DNA of 64,000 nucleotides, from the NCBI GenBank assembly GCA_964017235.1, contig OZ024940.1:29568573-29632572 (forward strand), read 5' to 3'. The first letter of the stretch is position 1, and each line of letters begins with the position of its first letter. Shown here piece after piece: positions 46,996 through 59,965 of the stretch. The notes below the pieces were generated by a model that did no database searches, was not told the DNA's origin, and worked only from the letters and a program-made list of their open reading frames with translations. Made by a program: the position numbers and the translations under genes. The DNA comes from Sabellastarte sp. h YS-2021. Taxonomy: Eukaryota; Annelida; Polychaeta; Sabellida; Sabellidae.

Positions 46996-48204
46996 CTAAT
47001 TTATTATTATTATTTGGGTAGAGCCTGGCCAAAGAAATGATTAATTTTGGGGAATGTTGCTTTGGATACAAAAAAAAAAAAAATCTTGAATTGTGAGGGT
47101 TACTTGGGTGAAATTAAAATATAAGGACAATGGACTGCCTAGGCGGAGGTCTGTGATCTACGAGGCTCCTTTCTAGTCTGGGTATAAAAAATTGTTAATT
47201 TTATTTTTTTTTCTGTTTTATCACTGCAAAAATATACCACTTCTTTATAAAAAAACTTATATATGAATAAATAGAATTACAGGTTTAACGATAATGGGCC
47301 TAGCCAGGCTACTGGCGGAATGTTTATGGAGGTAGTTTGTTCACTACAATCATGTTGTCTTGTTAATGTTATTATGACAGTGTCTTGTGAATTATTTATA
47401 AACTAACGACAACACAATATGTCAGTGGTAAAAACAAACTTATATTGTAAATAGTTTACAAAACAATAGGTGATTCACTACAAGTTGTCGTGATCATAAA
47501 TAAACAAAAAATAAATACTAATGATAAGCAAAATGATGACATTGCCAAAAATTACCTGAAAATCCTGTCTACAATTTTCAATGTTCAAAGTTTTGTATAT
47601 ATATATATATATATATTTCTTTATTTTTAGTTATAACAGTTACATGCAAATACAAATTGACAACAGTAAGGCAAAATATCAATGTTTGCCCAGCCCCATA
47701 GGGCTTACAAGTGACTTCAAACATATAATTACTAGGTACAGACGGACGTGATTTTCACTCAGATATCTATACACAATGAATGAGAAACAGATTAATAACA
47801 AATAAATAAAGCACAAGTTGATTTGCTTGCAATGGAATAATTATATTAAAAAAATTGACAGTCATGTAATTTTACCGCAAGATAACACTATTTCTTGATT
47901 ATATTTTATCTTATATTCTAATTATTATACACATAACGTATCAATGATTTTTGCAACATGTAACACCATGATTGTGAATTTATATATATTGAATATAATA
48001 TTTTGTATGCAGCTAGTTTTGTTACAATGGAATTTGACGAGATTGTAGTTGCAATATTGTACACTGTACTGTTAATGTTATCTATCAACGGCCCAGCAGT
48101 GAAGGATCAAAGAGCATTGACCAAGCCTACAAATGTGTCCCTCACTGACCCCCCCCCCCCCCCCCACACACACACACAAACTCTCACACATTAACACCCC
48201 AGAT
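46996..48204. other. Intergenic: element D remnant and AT-rich sequence
   Basis: 46996-47190 resembles the end of element D ('aggcggaggtctg'). A (TA)n run lies at 47596-47617 and a poly(C)-(CA)n patch at 48149-48178. No gene recognised. Confidence 0.5.
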
Positions 48205-49140
48205 AGTCTATCTAATGTAATCTAATGTGGACTTTTATAGCGCTTAATCTCCGTCAATTGGCAAGACTCTAATGTGGGTGTTTCACCACACGACTAAGGC
48301 TCCCGATTAAGGGTTTTGGGGGTCGGTTGCAAAAATTTGCTTAGTCCCAGCCGTCCTGTAAGGGTCGGTTGTGGTCGGTTGAGGCCGTGTGAAAAATCAA
48401 ACATGTTTGATATTTCTCCCGACCTCAACCGATTATTTTTTCCCACCATTAACAAAATGTCCAGTCCCAGGCTTCCTCAGGCCTCCTCAGACCAAATTTA
48501 CACAGTCCTATGTTGTCCCAGGCCGCCTGCGACCCTTAATCCCCGACCCTTAGTCCCAGACCCTTAGTGCCTTAGTCCCAGGCCTCCTGCGACCCTTAGT
48601 CCCATTGCAAAACAAGAATCGGCCATCTCAGTCTGGGGAAGCCTGGGGACACCTCAGGACACCTTGCAGGGTCTTAGTGGGCTTAGTCCCAGGAGGCCTG
48701 AGGCGTCCTGGGACCCAGTCGGTTTGTCTACGACTAGAAAAATGGCTTAATCGGTTCTTAGTCCCAGACCAGTCTGGGGCCGCCTGGGGCCTCCTCAGGC
48801 CGATCTGAACTTAATCCCAGACTTTCAGTAGTCCCACCCATTTTACCTTTTTTGTCACAGACTGTCCACGATTAAGGGTCGGGGACAGGGTCGGGGCTTA
48901 GTCCTTTGGTGGAACAGGGGCATAAGGCGCAACAGAACATAAAACAAGGTAATTAACGTTAATCTAATGACATAGCCTGGTCATACCAAGGAGACACAGG
49001 GGTGACAGGGGAGGCTATGGCAGATAGGGATTTGCAAATGGGAAAGTTGGGAGCTATTTCCTGAAGGAGGCAATTGACGTTGCGTAGATCATCAGGGAGT
49101 TCAATTCCAGATCTTAGGAGCATCAAAAGCAACACTATGG
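48205..49140. mobile_element. Element E copy split by a GC-rich foldback element
   Basis: Outer parts (48205-48277 with 'atctaatgtggac' and 'agcgcttaatctcc'; 48916-49140 with 'ttaatctaatgacatag' and 'atttcctgaaggaggca') match the element E family. The GC-rich foldback at 48278-48915 lies between them. Confidence 0.5.
48278..48915. mobile_element. GC-rich foldback MITE, family 5
   Basis: Left TGTTTCACCACACGACTAAG, right inverted TGTTCCACCAAAGGACTAAG. The interior is made of 'ttagtcccaggcctcctg' and 'cgacccttaatcc' words in both orientations. Clearly more GC-rich than its surroundings. Confidence 0.7.
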
Positions 49141-49169
49141 CCAAAATGTCTGACTGCCACAATATAATA

Positions 49170-50060
49170 GTGTTTCATTTACATCACCGGACAAAAGCCC
49201 CATATTTTCATGACGAAAGGAATAAACCCCTCAAGATTCAGGGCACAGGCCCCCCTCTTTAATATCATAAGATGTAGTTCATCTCTGGGTTAAATCACAG
49301 GATAAAAGCCTCATAAAACCGGGACATAAGCCCCCCAATCAACATTCAGGCCCTTGAGACTACCAAGCTACCCTTCAATGAGCAGGCCATACCGTATAAA
49401 GCTCACTGAAATTCAGAACATGGAATACAAGCTCCCCCCCCCCCCCCCCCCCCCCCCCCACCACCACCACCACCACCACCCAGCTCCCTGCACTAACTGT
49501 TCAAGACCTAAACCAACTCAATACATAGCAGATAGGAAATAAGCCCCCCACCTTCCTCAATATGCACGACCATATACATAAGCCCATGTAAATACACAAC
49601 CTAGGACACAAGCCCCCTTCAATACACAGGGCACAAGTTCAAAGCCCCGTCAACATACAGGATATAAAACAAAAGCTCCTCAATATACAGGATATGGGAC
49701 AGAATATGGAATCTACAGGTCATAGAACCTGACAAGCCTCGTCAAAACAAATGTCATAGGACATTAGCCCCTGGATACGCAGAGCACAGGACATAAAGCC
49801 ACCTCAATGCACAGAACATAAACCCATCAATACACAGCACATGGGTCTGTCAATATACAGGGTACAGGACACAAGGCCATCAATTTTCGGGACATAGGAC
49901 AAAAGCCCATTAATATCCAGGGCATAGTACATAAACTCCTCAATTAGGGGGAGAATGGAGAGAAGGACCTCAATATTCAGGAAATAGGAGAGAAGCCTTC
50001 CAATATTCAGGGAATAGAGCAGTATCCCCTCAATATTCTGGCATAGAAACATTGGTCTGG
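49170..50060. repeat. Degenerate tandem array, unit about 35-45 bp
   Basis: Twenty or so loose copies of 'ataggacaaaagccc' plus 'tcaatatacaggg'. Interrupted by a 26-C run (49434-49459) followed by (CCA)n. Confidence 0.75.
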
Positions 50061-50129
50061 CTTGTACACAGAGGGGATTTTGAAAAACCATTGAACATTG
50101 TGACAACTCCTAATGTCACAGGACCAGGT

Positions 50130-50205
50130 TTCCAGCGGGCTCGAACCCAAAGGCTCTCGCTCACGAGACCCACACTCTACCAGGTGAGCTATAAGGGAAA
50201 TTTTA
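50130..50205 (-). mobile_element. tRNA-like head of a SINE
   Basis: In minus sense TAGCTCACCTGGTAGAG (A box) and GGGTTCGAGCCC (B box) are present, but the anticodon arm is not a proper five-pair stem and the acceptor stem does not pair. A SINE head or tRNA pseudogene, not a working tRNA. Confidence 0.55.
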
Positions 50206-50463
50206 TCACTTCTTGAGTTCTACACTAATACCATATGGCTAGGAGTTGCAGTAGTCTCCAGCCAACTACTCGTGGCATTTGCCAATGCAGCCCTTTGGAT
50301 ATTTGCCAGAATTACACCGTACTATAGCAAGGCATTATGGCAGTTCTAGCGGACTATTCATAATGGAATTGTCCAGTAGGGTCTGTGACATCTGCCAGAA
50401 TAAGAACACAAGGAATAGAATTCTGTCTGGCCATGTATCACAATGTCTACTTGTTGCCCAGTC

Positions 50464-50660
50464 GTATATATTTATTTGGGTTTTAATGTCACTTTCAACA
50501 CTGTACAGGTCATATCACGACGGGTAGTTTTATGGGCAGAGGAAATCAGTACATAAACTTAGTCAAGGTTCTGTATTGTAAACTGCCGACCATCGGTAAG
50601 CAACTACCAACTTTCCTCATATAAGGTCCAGGGTTGGAACCGCCGACCTCAGAGGTGGGC
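50464..50660 (-). mobile_element. SINE-A copy, head truncated
   Basis: Tail at left and central domain kept; stops within the B-box region after 'gacctcagaggtggg'. Confidence 0.75.
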
Positions 50661-51416
50661 CCAGTCCTATATGCCCGGATAATAAGATACACTAAGGATT
50701 TTCAGCAGAATAGGAGACTACTGTTCATAGCATTAGTCACCTGTACTGTAGTTTTGATAGAGTGAAACTTGCTTAATATGCAGAGATGGAGTGAAGATTT
50801 TACCATACTGGTAAACACTATTAGCAGTTTTCATGCTCAAACAAACCCAGATCTGTAATTTATTTGTTGACAAAATATAATTAAGAAAAGTGGGTGGAAA
50901 AAATGATTTCAAACAGTTTCACATTTTTTTGACTCATACTAATAACTTCAGTTTTATTTGTATTGAGGAAGTTATATTTCACAAGGCTTTGAGAAAAGGA
51001 CAGAAGAATGGAAATGAATGATTGGATATTTGGCAGTGAGCCTTTCCACTGTTAGGCTATTTGTATTGCTTTAATTTTAGTTAAGTGCAAAAAACCTTGT
51101 TTGCACTGCTCCGCTATGCTGGCCTTATTGTGTTACATACTAGCCAAAGACATTAAACTTGTCTGGATCAATGCATTTCATGGTTTAGTAGTATCCAAGA
51201 GGTTTTATAAGCCAGGAGTCGTATTTTGGACACGTTCGACACAACACATAGTGGATTATTTTAAGTGTTTGAAATAGTTGTGTCCTATTGAAAGCTGTAA
51301 TAAAATGTACAGACAGGAGGGATGAGGGGGGTGTGGGGTGGAAGGGCCATACACACGGCGGGTCATTTTTAAACATGCATCACCAAGATATGAAACCTCT
51401 CTGCAGAGTGATAACT
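50661..51416. other. Intergenic, nothing recognised
   Basis: AT-rich sequence without convincing frames, repeats or RNA genes. Confidence 0.45.
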
Positions 51417-51642
51417 TTATTTATTTGGATTTTAACGTCACTTTTGACACTGTATATAGGTCATATAAAGACATGTAGTTTTGTGGGCAGAGGAAACCAG
51501 TACATACAGTTGGTCAAGGTTCTGTACTGCAAACTGATGACCCTCGGTAAGCAACTATCAACTTTCCCACATACGGTCAGGGGTTTGAACCGCCAACCTC
51601 AGGGGTGGGAGGAGAGTGTTACCACTGCGCCACCGTGGTCCC
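51417..51642 (-). mobile_element. SINE-A copy
   Basis: Near full-length, with 'gcgccaccgtggtccc' head at right and (TTTA) tail at left. Confidence 0.78.
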
Positions 51643-52159
51643 TACAGAGTGATGACAAAAGGTCATGAAATACAACTAAAACAAGAGTTGTTATCACTGC
51701 AATAGTGTGAACATGCCTTTACAATTTGCCTCAAATTTGACAAGAATACCACTTGTGCAACATGCTTGACATTTTCATTCAAGCAGAGAAATGTTTTTAG
51801 ACAAAAAAGCTTGAACAGAATTCAGGCTGATATACACTATTAATAACGTGCACTGATTCACCAGTTAAATATTTAACTTGTGCACGGATAGTTTAACCTT
51901 TATTTTACACTGGTAAATACTTTCTTTCTTATTATTAGCTGTAATCCAATTTGTGGGTATTTCACTGCAGGCCCTTTAAACCAGGAACATAGATTTGCTT
52001 TTTATAGGAGACCACTAGTGTTTGCTGCATTATGTGAAACAGAAAAAGTGGATTGTGTCCACAGGGTGAAAGTTGGGTTGAATGCTTTCTGCCATAACTG
52101 GAATACACAACCCATATTACCCTGGCGCCGCCTCCACCCCCAGGAGAGGGGGGGGATGT

Positions 52160-52315
52160 TTGAACTTGGGGCTTTATGTCTTGTTCAACAGCCAGGGTCA
52201 TATTGGGACAGGTCCTCAGCATTTGTCACTTGTGGGGGTTGAACCCTCACACAGAGGTGACGGCCTGTGATTAGATGCCAAACTTGCCGACCCACTAGGC
52301 AACTGGGCACCTCGA
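52160..52315 (-). mobile_element. SINE-C copy
   Basis: 'cagccagggtcatattggga' body and a head in minus sense with A-box-like GCCTAGTGGGTCGG and B-box-like GGGTTCAACCCC. Confidence 0.65.
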
Positions 52316-52439
52316 GAGGGGGCTGTGTGTAATGTAATCATGTCCAGAATCATGTGGATATAACGTGAGAAACTATGTCAAATCTGGATCATATTCTCAC
52401 ACCAGGTGGCACTTGTCCATGGTTCAGTCTTACTCAGAT

Positions 52440-53330
52440 GGTTAGGATCCGTGTGTCAAGACTTCAAACCAGAATGGTTTGCAAAAGCAGACGAGACACT
52501 ATGGGCGAAAGGTTTCTTGGAAGCAGCGAGCCTTTAGCCTGCTCTTTATTGATGATAGGGTGGGAGCAGACCTTACATCCAGTTGAAATCTGTTCCAAAG
52601 TCTGTGTCAGTCATTGGCAGAATATCAATGAAAAAGAATTTTAGACTTATGGATCCAATTACAGGCTGAAACGTCTAGGCATTTCTTAAGAGCCACATCA
52701 ACTCTGGTATTAACTGAAAGACTGTACTAATTCATATGTGCATGGAAGTAGTGCACTGTACTAATTCATATGTGCATGGAAGTAGTCCAGTAGGCCTGAA
52801 TCCGGGTATAGAGGAATGGCCTGCAGCCTAGACAGCAGCTTCTGTGTTTGACAGGGAGCCAGTGGGACTTCAATACCTAAACATGCAGGTCCTCTTGCAT
52901 GTACCTGTGATAACTTGTGCTAAATGATTTTGCAGATACTGCAATCTTCTCAGGTTCCCCTTTGACGAGCCACATTATTAAGGGTTACAGTTGTCCAGTC
53001 TGCTACTGAAAACCGCAATTGCAGAAGACTGCCACTAGATATATGGATTTAAATTTGGAAATACTGAATCCCAAACTTTGTAAATCAGTGTGGCAATGTC
53101 AAAGGCAACATCGTGCTTACAGTGAGCCTTTGAATCGATCTGAAGCCAGGCATGATATGTAAAATTCTTGTTGCCATAGACCATATGTAGTGGGTTATTT
53201 TGTATACACTAAAACTTATGAAGGTTGTTCTTGGACAAGCTACGGTAGAGGGAGTTGCAGTAGTCAAGTCTGCAGCTAGTGAGTCCATTTGCCATTCATA
53301 CAGCTATAAACTTTGTCAGATGGAATCTGA
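52440..53330. mobile_element. Dispersed repeat, element E-like
   Basis: Phrases 'cagggagccagtgggactt', 'gggttacagttgtccagtctgc' and 'ggagttgcagtagtcaagtc' suggest an old retroposon 3' region also represented at 25950-26410. Diverged; ends not determined. Confidence 0.4.
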
Positions 53331-53439
53331 TCCTCTTCGGATGCCTTAGGCTTGCTAAGCAAGATCTCCACACTGCTTGAACTTGATCGGTCACTTAAAT
53401 TTGCAAATTTAACAAGTAAATTAAAGTTTTTATAATAAC

Positions 53440-56400
53440 GCACACAATGACAATTGCTAAACCAGTCAGCGCAGACTGGCCTACCAAACGTCAGAAAAAT
53501 TCTGTTTCCACTGGCAGGAAAAATTCTGTTTCCTTCCTGTCCAGACAGTCATAACATCTTTTTCGTTGTCTAAACCTTTTTAAACCCCTAGCAAACTGAT
53601 AACGCGGTCGGTTGGGAGGGCCTCACCTGTCCATTGGGTAGGGTATTAACTTGTAAAAATTTAATTTACTTATTAAATTTGCAATTGTATTGCGTTAATA
53701 CATTCTACCCAAAGGACAAATGGTAGAATAACTACCGCTTGGTAGACGGATCAGTTACCAGAGACTGCAAGCGAACTAAAAAAATAACGCAACAGTGGAG
53801 ACTCCAGTCAGTCCCATAGGTCGATTGCCGGTGTTGAGGTTGATGCCGGCATACCAACGTTGCCCCCCCCCCCCCATTTGTAACAGACCTGCTCTGAGGT
53901 AGGGGAAGAGAGATACGAGTTCAGTCCCTGGCAATAAACCTCCTGAAGGAAGCGTGTCAAGAGTTTTTTGTATATACACATATTTACAAATCTCCCCTGC
54001 TACTGGTGGATCTGCTGAGCAGCCACTACCTGGCCCAGATGGAACAGCTCTGAATCAGCCCAAGCCACACCCTTCAGATAAAATTGTGTGGTGTTATAGT
54101 ACTTCCAATGGTAGGTTGACAAATGCCGAGGAGGCGAGGGCCTCCTGATTGGAGAGCTCATAGCATAGGATCACTGTTTGATCCATGATGAGATAGTGGA
54201 AGGGGATATGTCTTTGTTGAAACGTTTCTTGAACAAGCCAATACCAGCTCCTTGTTCTGCCTGAGGTCTGAGGTCCTAGCCAAGTAGCAGCTATAGTAGC
54301 TGACCTATAACCATCAATGGTACTTGGCTGCAACTTCCTGTCCTGAAAAGGATACAGCAGGAAGTTGGCTATGAACTTTATAGGTGTTGCCTTAAAGTCA
54401 CCCGATTACTGAGGCACCTCATAGACTGATCTAGCCTAGCTCTTTGATAGTTGAGGCTCTAGGAGCCAAGTATGCAGATTTAGGTTTGACAGATTCCTGT
54501 GAGAAGTCCGATTTAAAGGCTGTGTGAGCAGGTTGGGCAGGTACAAGGGGATCTGGTTTGACATGGCCACCACATCCCAGAACCAGGCCATCCTGGAGCC
54601 ATCAGAATGATTCTACTGCACTGGTAGTCCTGCAGCTTCTCCACCACTTTGCCTACGATGGCTATAGGGGTCTTGGATCTCTTTTAGGGCCAAGATCTCT
54701 TTTAGTTTTGACTTCTGGAAGGGACCATGTTCCCCTTGCAGTGTGTTCCCCTAAGTGAGCGCCCATCCTTCTTTTGATGCATCTGTAAAAATTTGCAGAG
54801 ATGACTGAGGGGGCTGTAATGGCTGACCTTGAAGAACATTTCCTTCCAGAAGCCACCATTTTAAGCGAGTGACCTTGGTATGGGGATCACCTTTTCTAGG
54901 GATTCCGGTACCCTCCCGTTGTTTTTTGAGTGCCACTGAATAGGTCTCATGTTGCGCCGACCTAAGTGGACTTGCTGTTCTGTGGCTGTCAATAACCCTA
55001 TTAGAGACATCAGTTGCCAGACTGGAGAGGTCGGTCCAGAAAGCAGATCCTGTATCTTTGCAGTTAAGATCTGCTAGCACTCTAGGGTTAGTCTGACCTT
55101 ACCCTCTTTCATGTCAAACTGGTAGCCGACAAAGTCAAAGACTTGTTTTGGGTCCAGTTCTGATTTCTCCATGTGTGAACAACAAACCCAACTCCTGACA
55201 AATGGCTAGTAGACTGTGTATGCTGGAGACAGGCTTGGTAGGGTCTGGCTCTGACCAACCAGTCATCTAGGTACTGGTGGATTCTTATACCCTTTTGTAA
55301 TGCGATCAGTTTGACCTCCTTCGCCACCACTGTGAACTCCATGGGAGCTGTGGATGGACCAAATGGTAGTGCTTTGAATTAGGACTGACCCTGGATGTGA
55401 AAACGCAGGTATTTCTTGGAGTGGTATGGAATGGGTATGTGGAAGTAGGCATCCTTGAAATCTATTAACATTACCCACTCCCCCGCCTGGAGGGAGGTTC
55501 TTATTGTTTCCGGTGTCTTCATTTCTCTGCCTTGAGGAATTGGTTTAAGTTGCTGAGGTCCAGAATGGGTCTACACCAATCGTTGGACTTTGGTACCAAA
55601 ATAGCTGAACTGGTGCAGTCTTGCCCCTACAGGTAGATCTTGAGCAACAGCTGGAACATTTGTTACAGGTTGGACAAAACTCAAGTGACTGACACAGGAC
55701 TGACACATATTTTATTATCTGATGTTGACCATTATTATTGGAGTCTTTCTTTTGTGGCTGCCCTTTTACAATATATGCGTGATTTACAACAACTGAGTAT
55801 ACATTTAAAGTCTGTTCTGTCTGACCAGATTTTATTATCTCTCTCTTAAAAAAATCAAAGTCTGTTGTTAATGACCAGCATTGACAGTCTCTTTGCTCAA
55901 GGGCAGTCCTTGTGCAATAACGGTCATTTATTCGACGACTGACCCTTGGCCAGTTGGAATGAGTAGATGCAGGACTTGCCCTTTGTCTTATGGCTGTAAT
56001 ATCCAATGGTTTTCTGGACTTACTATCCTTTGACGTTTCAGGCATGTTGTTAGGGTGATAACCCTTTTGGCTAGAGGAACTAGAGTGGCCTTTACTTTTG
56101 TGCTGGGTGATCTCCTCCTCTGCCTTCTTCAAGATATGGTGTGGAAAAAAACGTGGCCAAGTGGATGGGACCCTGGGGCAGGGCAGCCAGAGTGTCCTCC
56201 TTGATCCCTGACTTGACATAGGCCAAGTAAGCGTCCCTCCTAATCAAAGTCAAATTAGCCATGTTTATGAAAAAAACTCAGAGATGTTCCATGGTCTTGG
56301 CCATGCACTGACTGATGCTGGAGATAAAGTTCAGTAGATACTGAAGCTCATCAGCCCATCTTCTCTGATGACTTTCCTTCCACTGTTCAGCCTGAATCAC

Positions 56401-58050
56401 CCTCAGTTGTGTCTGGACGCTTTGCTAGACCTTGCCGAGACATCTACTAAAGCTGGCCACTTGATTACATATGTATGTCAATTCGCAAGCCGACTTCTCC
56501 CACCTTCTGAATGTCTCTTTTCCAATAGAATGCAATGCTGGTGCATGGATGGACAGACCGGACAACCTGGCAATCCTACTGTAGCTACTCTTTAACCAGG
56601 CCGATGCATTGCCCCAAGAAGAAACTGAGTCTGAAGCCTTGTCCTTACTGAGATGAAGCCCATATAACTTGCTCTGTGACTTCCTGACCTTAACAAACTG
56701 GTCCTTCTGTAGCCCCCCCCCCCCCCCCCCCCCCCTTCTGATGCTCTTGATGGATAGCCTTCCATCAAGGTCAGATTGAGCTTTTCCATATTTTTACATA
56801 GCCAGTTGTCGGTAGGTTGACATTAATCTTCCATAATGGCTGTTGTTTGGGTGCTGCAAAGGGGTTGTCATCAGCACTAGAAGAGGAATTGCCCACCTCC
56901 AGGATATGTTTCCAACCCATGAAAGACCGGATTCCACACATTGTCTCATGATATGACGGGGTCAGGGGTCAGTAGCTGTGAGACCTTGTTCCAGGTTGTA
57001 CAGTTCTCCCACTTCATCCTGGCCAGTAGTAAGATCTCGGTGGGTGGGTTCAGTATCCGACTCAGTGTCCATGTCCGCTTGGTATATCTTGCTTGGTAGA
57101 CTGCAGACCAGAGGTGCTGGGCACCTGTCGCTGTGATGCCGGTGCTGGGCCAGTCAGTTGACAGGTGATGTTCAGGAGGTAGGTCACCCTGTTGATCTTG
57201 GTCACTAACTGCAGGTCGGTCGACCAGCTGGGTCGGTGCATGAAAGGGTTCGGTAGACTTCAGTGTGCTGGCTTGTGGAGTTCTTGGCTGGACTTCTCTA
57301 GACTGGACTTTGAAATAAGTAATGCATTCAGTCTACTGAAACGTTCAGACCATTTCTGGTCCAAAGCCTCTAAGTTGCTGTTGGTCGAAGATTTGGTAGA
57401 TTTGACCAGGGTAGAATATCTCTTCTTGATTCCTTTTTAGGTGTTTTCTTGGCTTCTTTGGCAACCCCTATAACAGAGACGAAGCTAGGGTCTAGTAAGT
57501 ACTAGAGTCATCTTCGTTCCTGTCTGGCCTATCAGACTTTCAATTTTCTGTTCACATCTTTCTTTTATGAAAAAAGAGAGTGTTGAAAGGTGTAACTTCT
57601 ACTCCATGGTCAGAATATTGCAGTGAGGGCAATCTTCTTTGTTAACACAGGTATCACTGCCTTTGGACTTCTCATGACACCTCACACAGTGAGCATGCTT
57701 GTCAAAAGCCACCATTAAATGGCCACAAGCTCCCCCTCTCTGACAAGGTGAAGCCATAATGAAGACAAAATTCACTAGGTGTAGTAGATAATAAAGTTCA
57801 AATTCATGAATATTTGTAGATTTCTTCATCAACTTCTGAGAACTTCTCAAAAATCCGTCTGCACGGTAGATGTGCCAAACAAAAAAGATGCTATGACATC
57901 ATGCTGTAAGTATGATGTGCCACCTGGCAAATGCACAGTACTGGACCAACCTGCAGGTGGTTACACAGGACAACTTTTTCTGTCGTTTGGTGGGCTGGTC
58001 TGCACCGACCGGATTAGCAATTGTCCATTGGGTAGGATGTATTGACTAAA
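53440..58050 (-). mobile_element. DIRS-like tyrosine-recombinase retrotransposon (decayed)
   Basis: A fossil element of about 4.6 kb on the minus strand. Inverted termini at 53440-53560 and 57845-58050 share 'gacaattgctaa' and 'gcagac(t/c)(g/a)gcc(t/c)(a/g)ccaaac'. Next to the left terminus, 53620-53725 repeats the outermost terminal words (CCATTGGGTAGG and its complement), as expected for the internal complementary region of DIRS elements. Parts in element order: a Cys/His-rich gag-like start near 57600-57780, a gag-like tail near 55900-56200, reverse transcriptase near 55110-55480 (with the YLDD catalytic motif), an RNase H-like piece with TDAS near 54750-55080, and the N-terminal part of a tyrosine recombinase near 54100-54330. 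It is broken, with roughly half a dozen or more interruptions, and therefore old. Confidence 0.78.
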
Positions 58051-59515
58051 TACCAAAAAAACTAGAAAAATGTTTCTGCTGACCAAAACGAAGCGGCCCT
58101 GATGAAAAAGAAGTCATCCATAATAGACGTCAACCTATGCATCATAAGCAATAGAAACTGTGAACTTTATTGCATTGTGTATGTTACTTGTCCCTATTTT
58201 CATGTTTAATAGGTGTGCATAATTAAACTGAGGTCAGCCGAACAATACAATAGCTGGAGATTAAAAACTCCATAATTTCACTGCAAGCTGGCCATAACTT
58301 CATTCATATTGGGATTTTAAGGTGACCATAAAATAAGAATGTCCCTTTCTCATCCTTTATAAGTGCATAAAGTTTAGCTCAGGTCAGTTGAACAATAAGA
58401 TAGCTGGAGGATGAAACTTCCTTTTTTCACTGTAAGGTGACCATAACTTCATTCATATTATGACTTTAAGGTGACCATAATATGAGAATGTCCCTTCAAT
58501 ATCAATATATGTTAGATATGGAAAAAGAAAGGGGCCAGACAGCTTTGTTCAAATGTTATGACTTTAGGGGGGGGCGAAATTATATTAACAGTTTAAGGTC
58601 ACCATAAAGTCAGGATAACCCTTTGGTTTGCCATCCTTTATAGGTGTGCACAATTTAACTGAGGTTAGTCGAAGAATAAGATACTTGGAGGCTGAAAACC
58701 CCCTTATTTCACTTTAAGGTGGCTACAAGTGCATTCATACTGAGAGTTTAAGGTGACCATAAGTATTATTTTTATCTAGTTTAATACCAGAGATAATTTA
58801 GATATAAAAAATGGAAAAAGAAAGGAGCCAGAGAATTTTATTCCAATTTGATGACTTTAAGCAGGCCATATGTCCATTAACGTTTGGAGTTTAAGGTCAC
58901 CATAAAGTCAGGATATTCCTTTGGCAAATCTTAATATATGTGCGAAGTTTGGTGAACTGGAGGGCTAAAACCCTCTTTTTTGACATTAAGGTGACCTTAA
59001 GATTCCAGATACAGGTCTAAAACTTCGGCATGTGAAAGATTATCAAAAAGTAGTTGAATTTAGTTAGTTATTCCAACAAAATGCTGAAATCCTGACCGTT
59101 TTTGAGATACAGACCAAGTACCCATTTTAAAAAAATTTACGAAAATAAAACGCCTCTCATTCAAGCATCTATAGTCCGACTGATAAGAAAATCCTTTCCG
59201 ACCTTGGAAATTTGATCTAAAATGTACTTGATAAATTTTATTGCACAGGTGTGTTTTTTCTGAAACGCGATGACGGGGTGTTTTGGACTTATGGTTAAGG
59301 TTACCTTAAGTAAAGCTTAAGGTCTGCGCAGAGTATCCCCCAAATTTTTCCCGCCCTTGTAGTTTTAAAGAAAGATAAGAAGGAAAGAAAAATTTGAAAC
59401 ACTAAGAAGTTATTCAAGGGAGACCATAATCCTGCGGTGGCGATCAGTTGAACTTCGGTGAAAGCAATTAAGCGTCCCTAACGGGCCGCTTAAAAAAGGA
59501 CGGAAGGACACGCGA
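58051..59515. repeat. Degenerate repeats between DIRS-type termini
   Basis: From about 58180 to 59050 there are several long, diverged copies of a block with 'ttaaggtgaccataa', 'gaacaataagatagctggag' and 'tttataggtgtgcac'. It could be non-coding sequence of a second DIRS-type element or an unrelated satellite. 59050-59515 shows nothing recognised. Confidence 0.5.
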
Positions 59516-59965
59516 TTGGCTGACTGGATATGACGTCAGAGGTCGCGTTCTTTTGAGCTGGCCGGTCGGTTGATGCTTTAAAAAACACCGAAGCCTGGAC
59601 CGGTGCGCTCTGAAGATGAAATCCTGGTCGGTGCAGGTCTAAAGTCGGTTGCTCAGCCGGCTGTGCACTCAAACCAGTGTCCTGGCCATCCACTACCCTT
59701 ATTACCGACACAAGGGCCGGGTCCACAAGGGTGGGACTGAGAGTGATTAAAGATGAAGTTCCTTCTATGTAAATACTAGGTGAGGTCGGCTGAATATGAG
59801 CTTGCCGGTCGACTAATGCTTTACAGCAAAGATGTCTGGACCAGTGCGCTCTGAAGAAATCTGAAGAATTCATCTCTTGCTTCTGATGAAAAAACACTAA
59901 ATACTTGAGCTAGGCTGGTGTGACTGATGCTTTACAGCAGAGAAGTCTGTACCAGTGCGCTCTGG
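59516..59965. repeat. Three loose copies of a block of about 190-250 bp
   Basis: Recurring 'gatgcttta(a/c)a' then 'accggtgcgctctgaag' or 'accagtgcgctctg' at about 59570-59625, 59815-59860 and 59930-59970. A 135-codon open frame lies here on the minus strand without recognisable domains; it may belong to the neighbouring element. Confidence 0.5.

Noticed and set aside
48316-48808. GC-rich open frames at 48316-48567 and 48605-48808
   Set aside because: They lie wholly within a palindromic GC-rich MITE; their openness reflects base composition.
52018-52270. Overlapping frames on both strands
   Set aside because: They overlap a SINE-C copy and lack domains or consistent boundaries.
59490-59897. 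135-codon minus-strand frame as a gene
   Set aside because: Overlaps internally repeated sequence next to DIRS-type termini and shows no recognisable domain.
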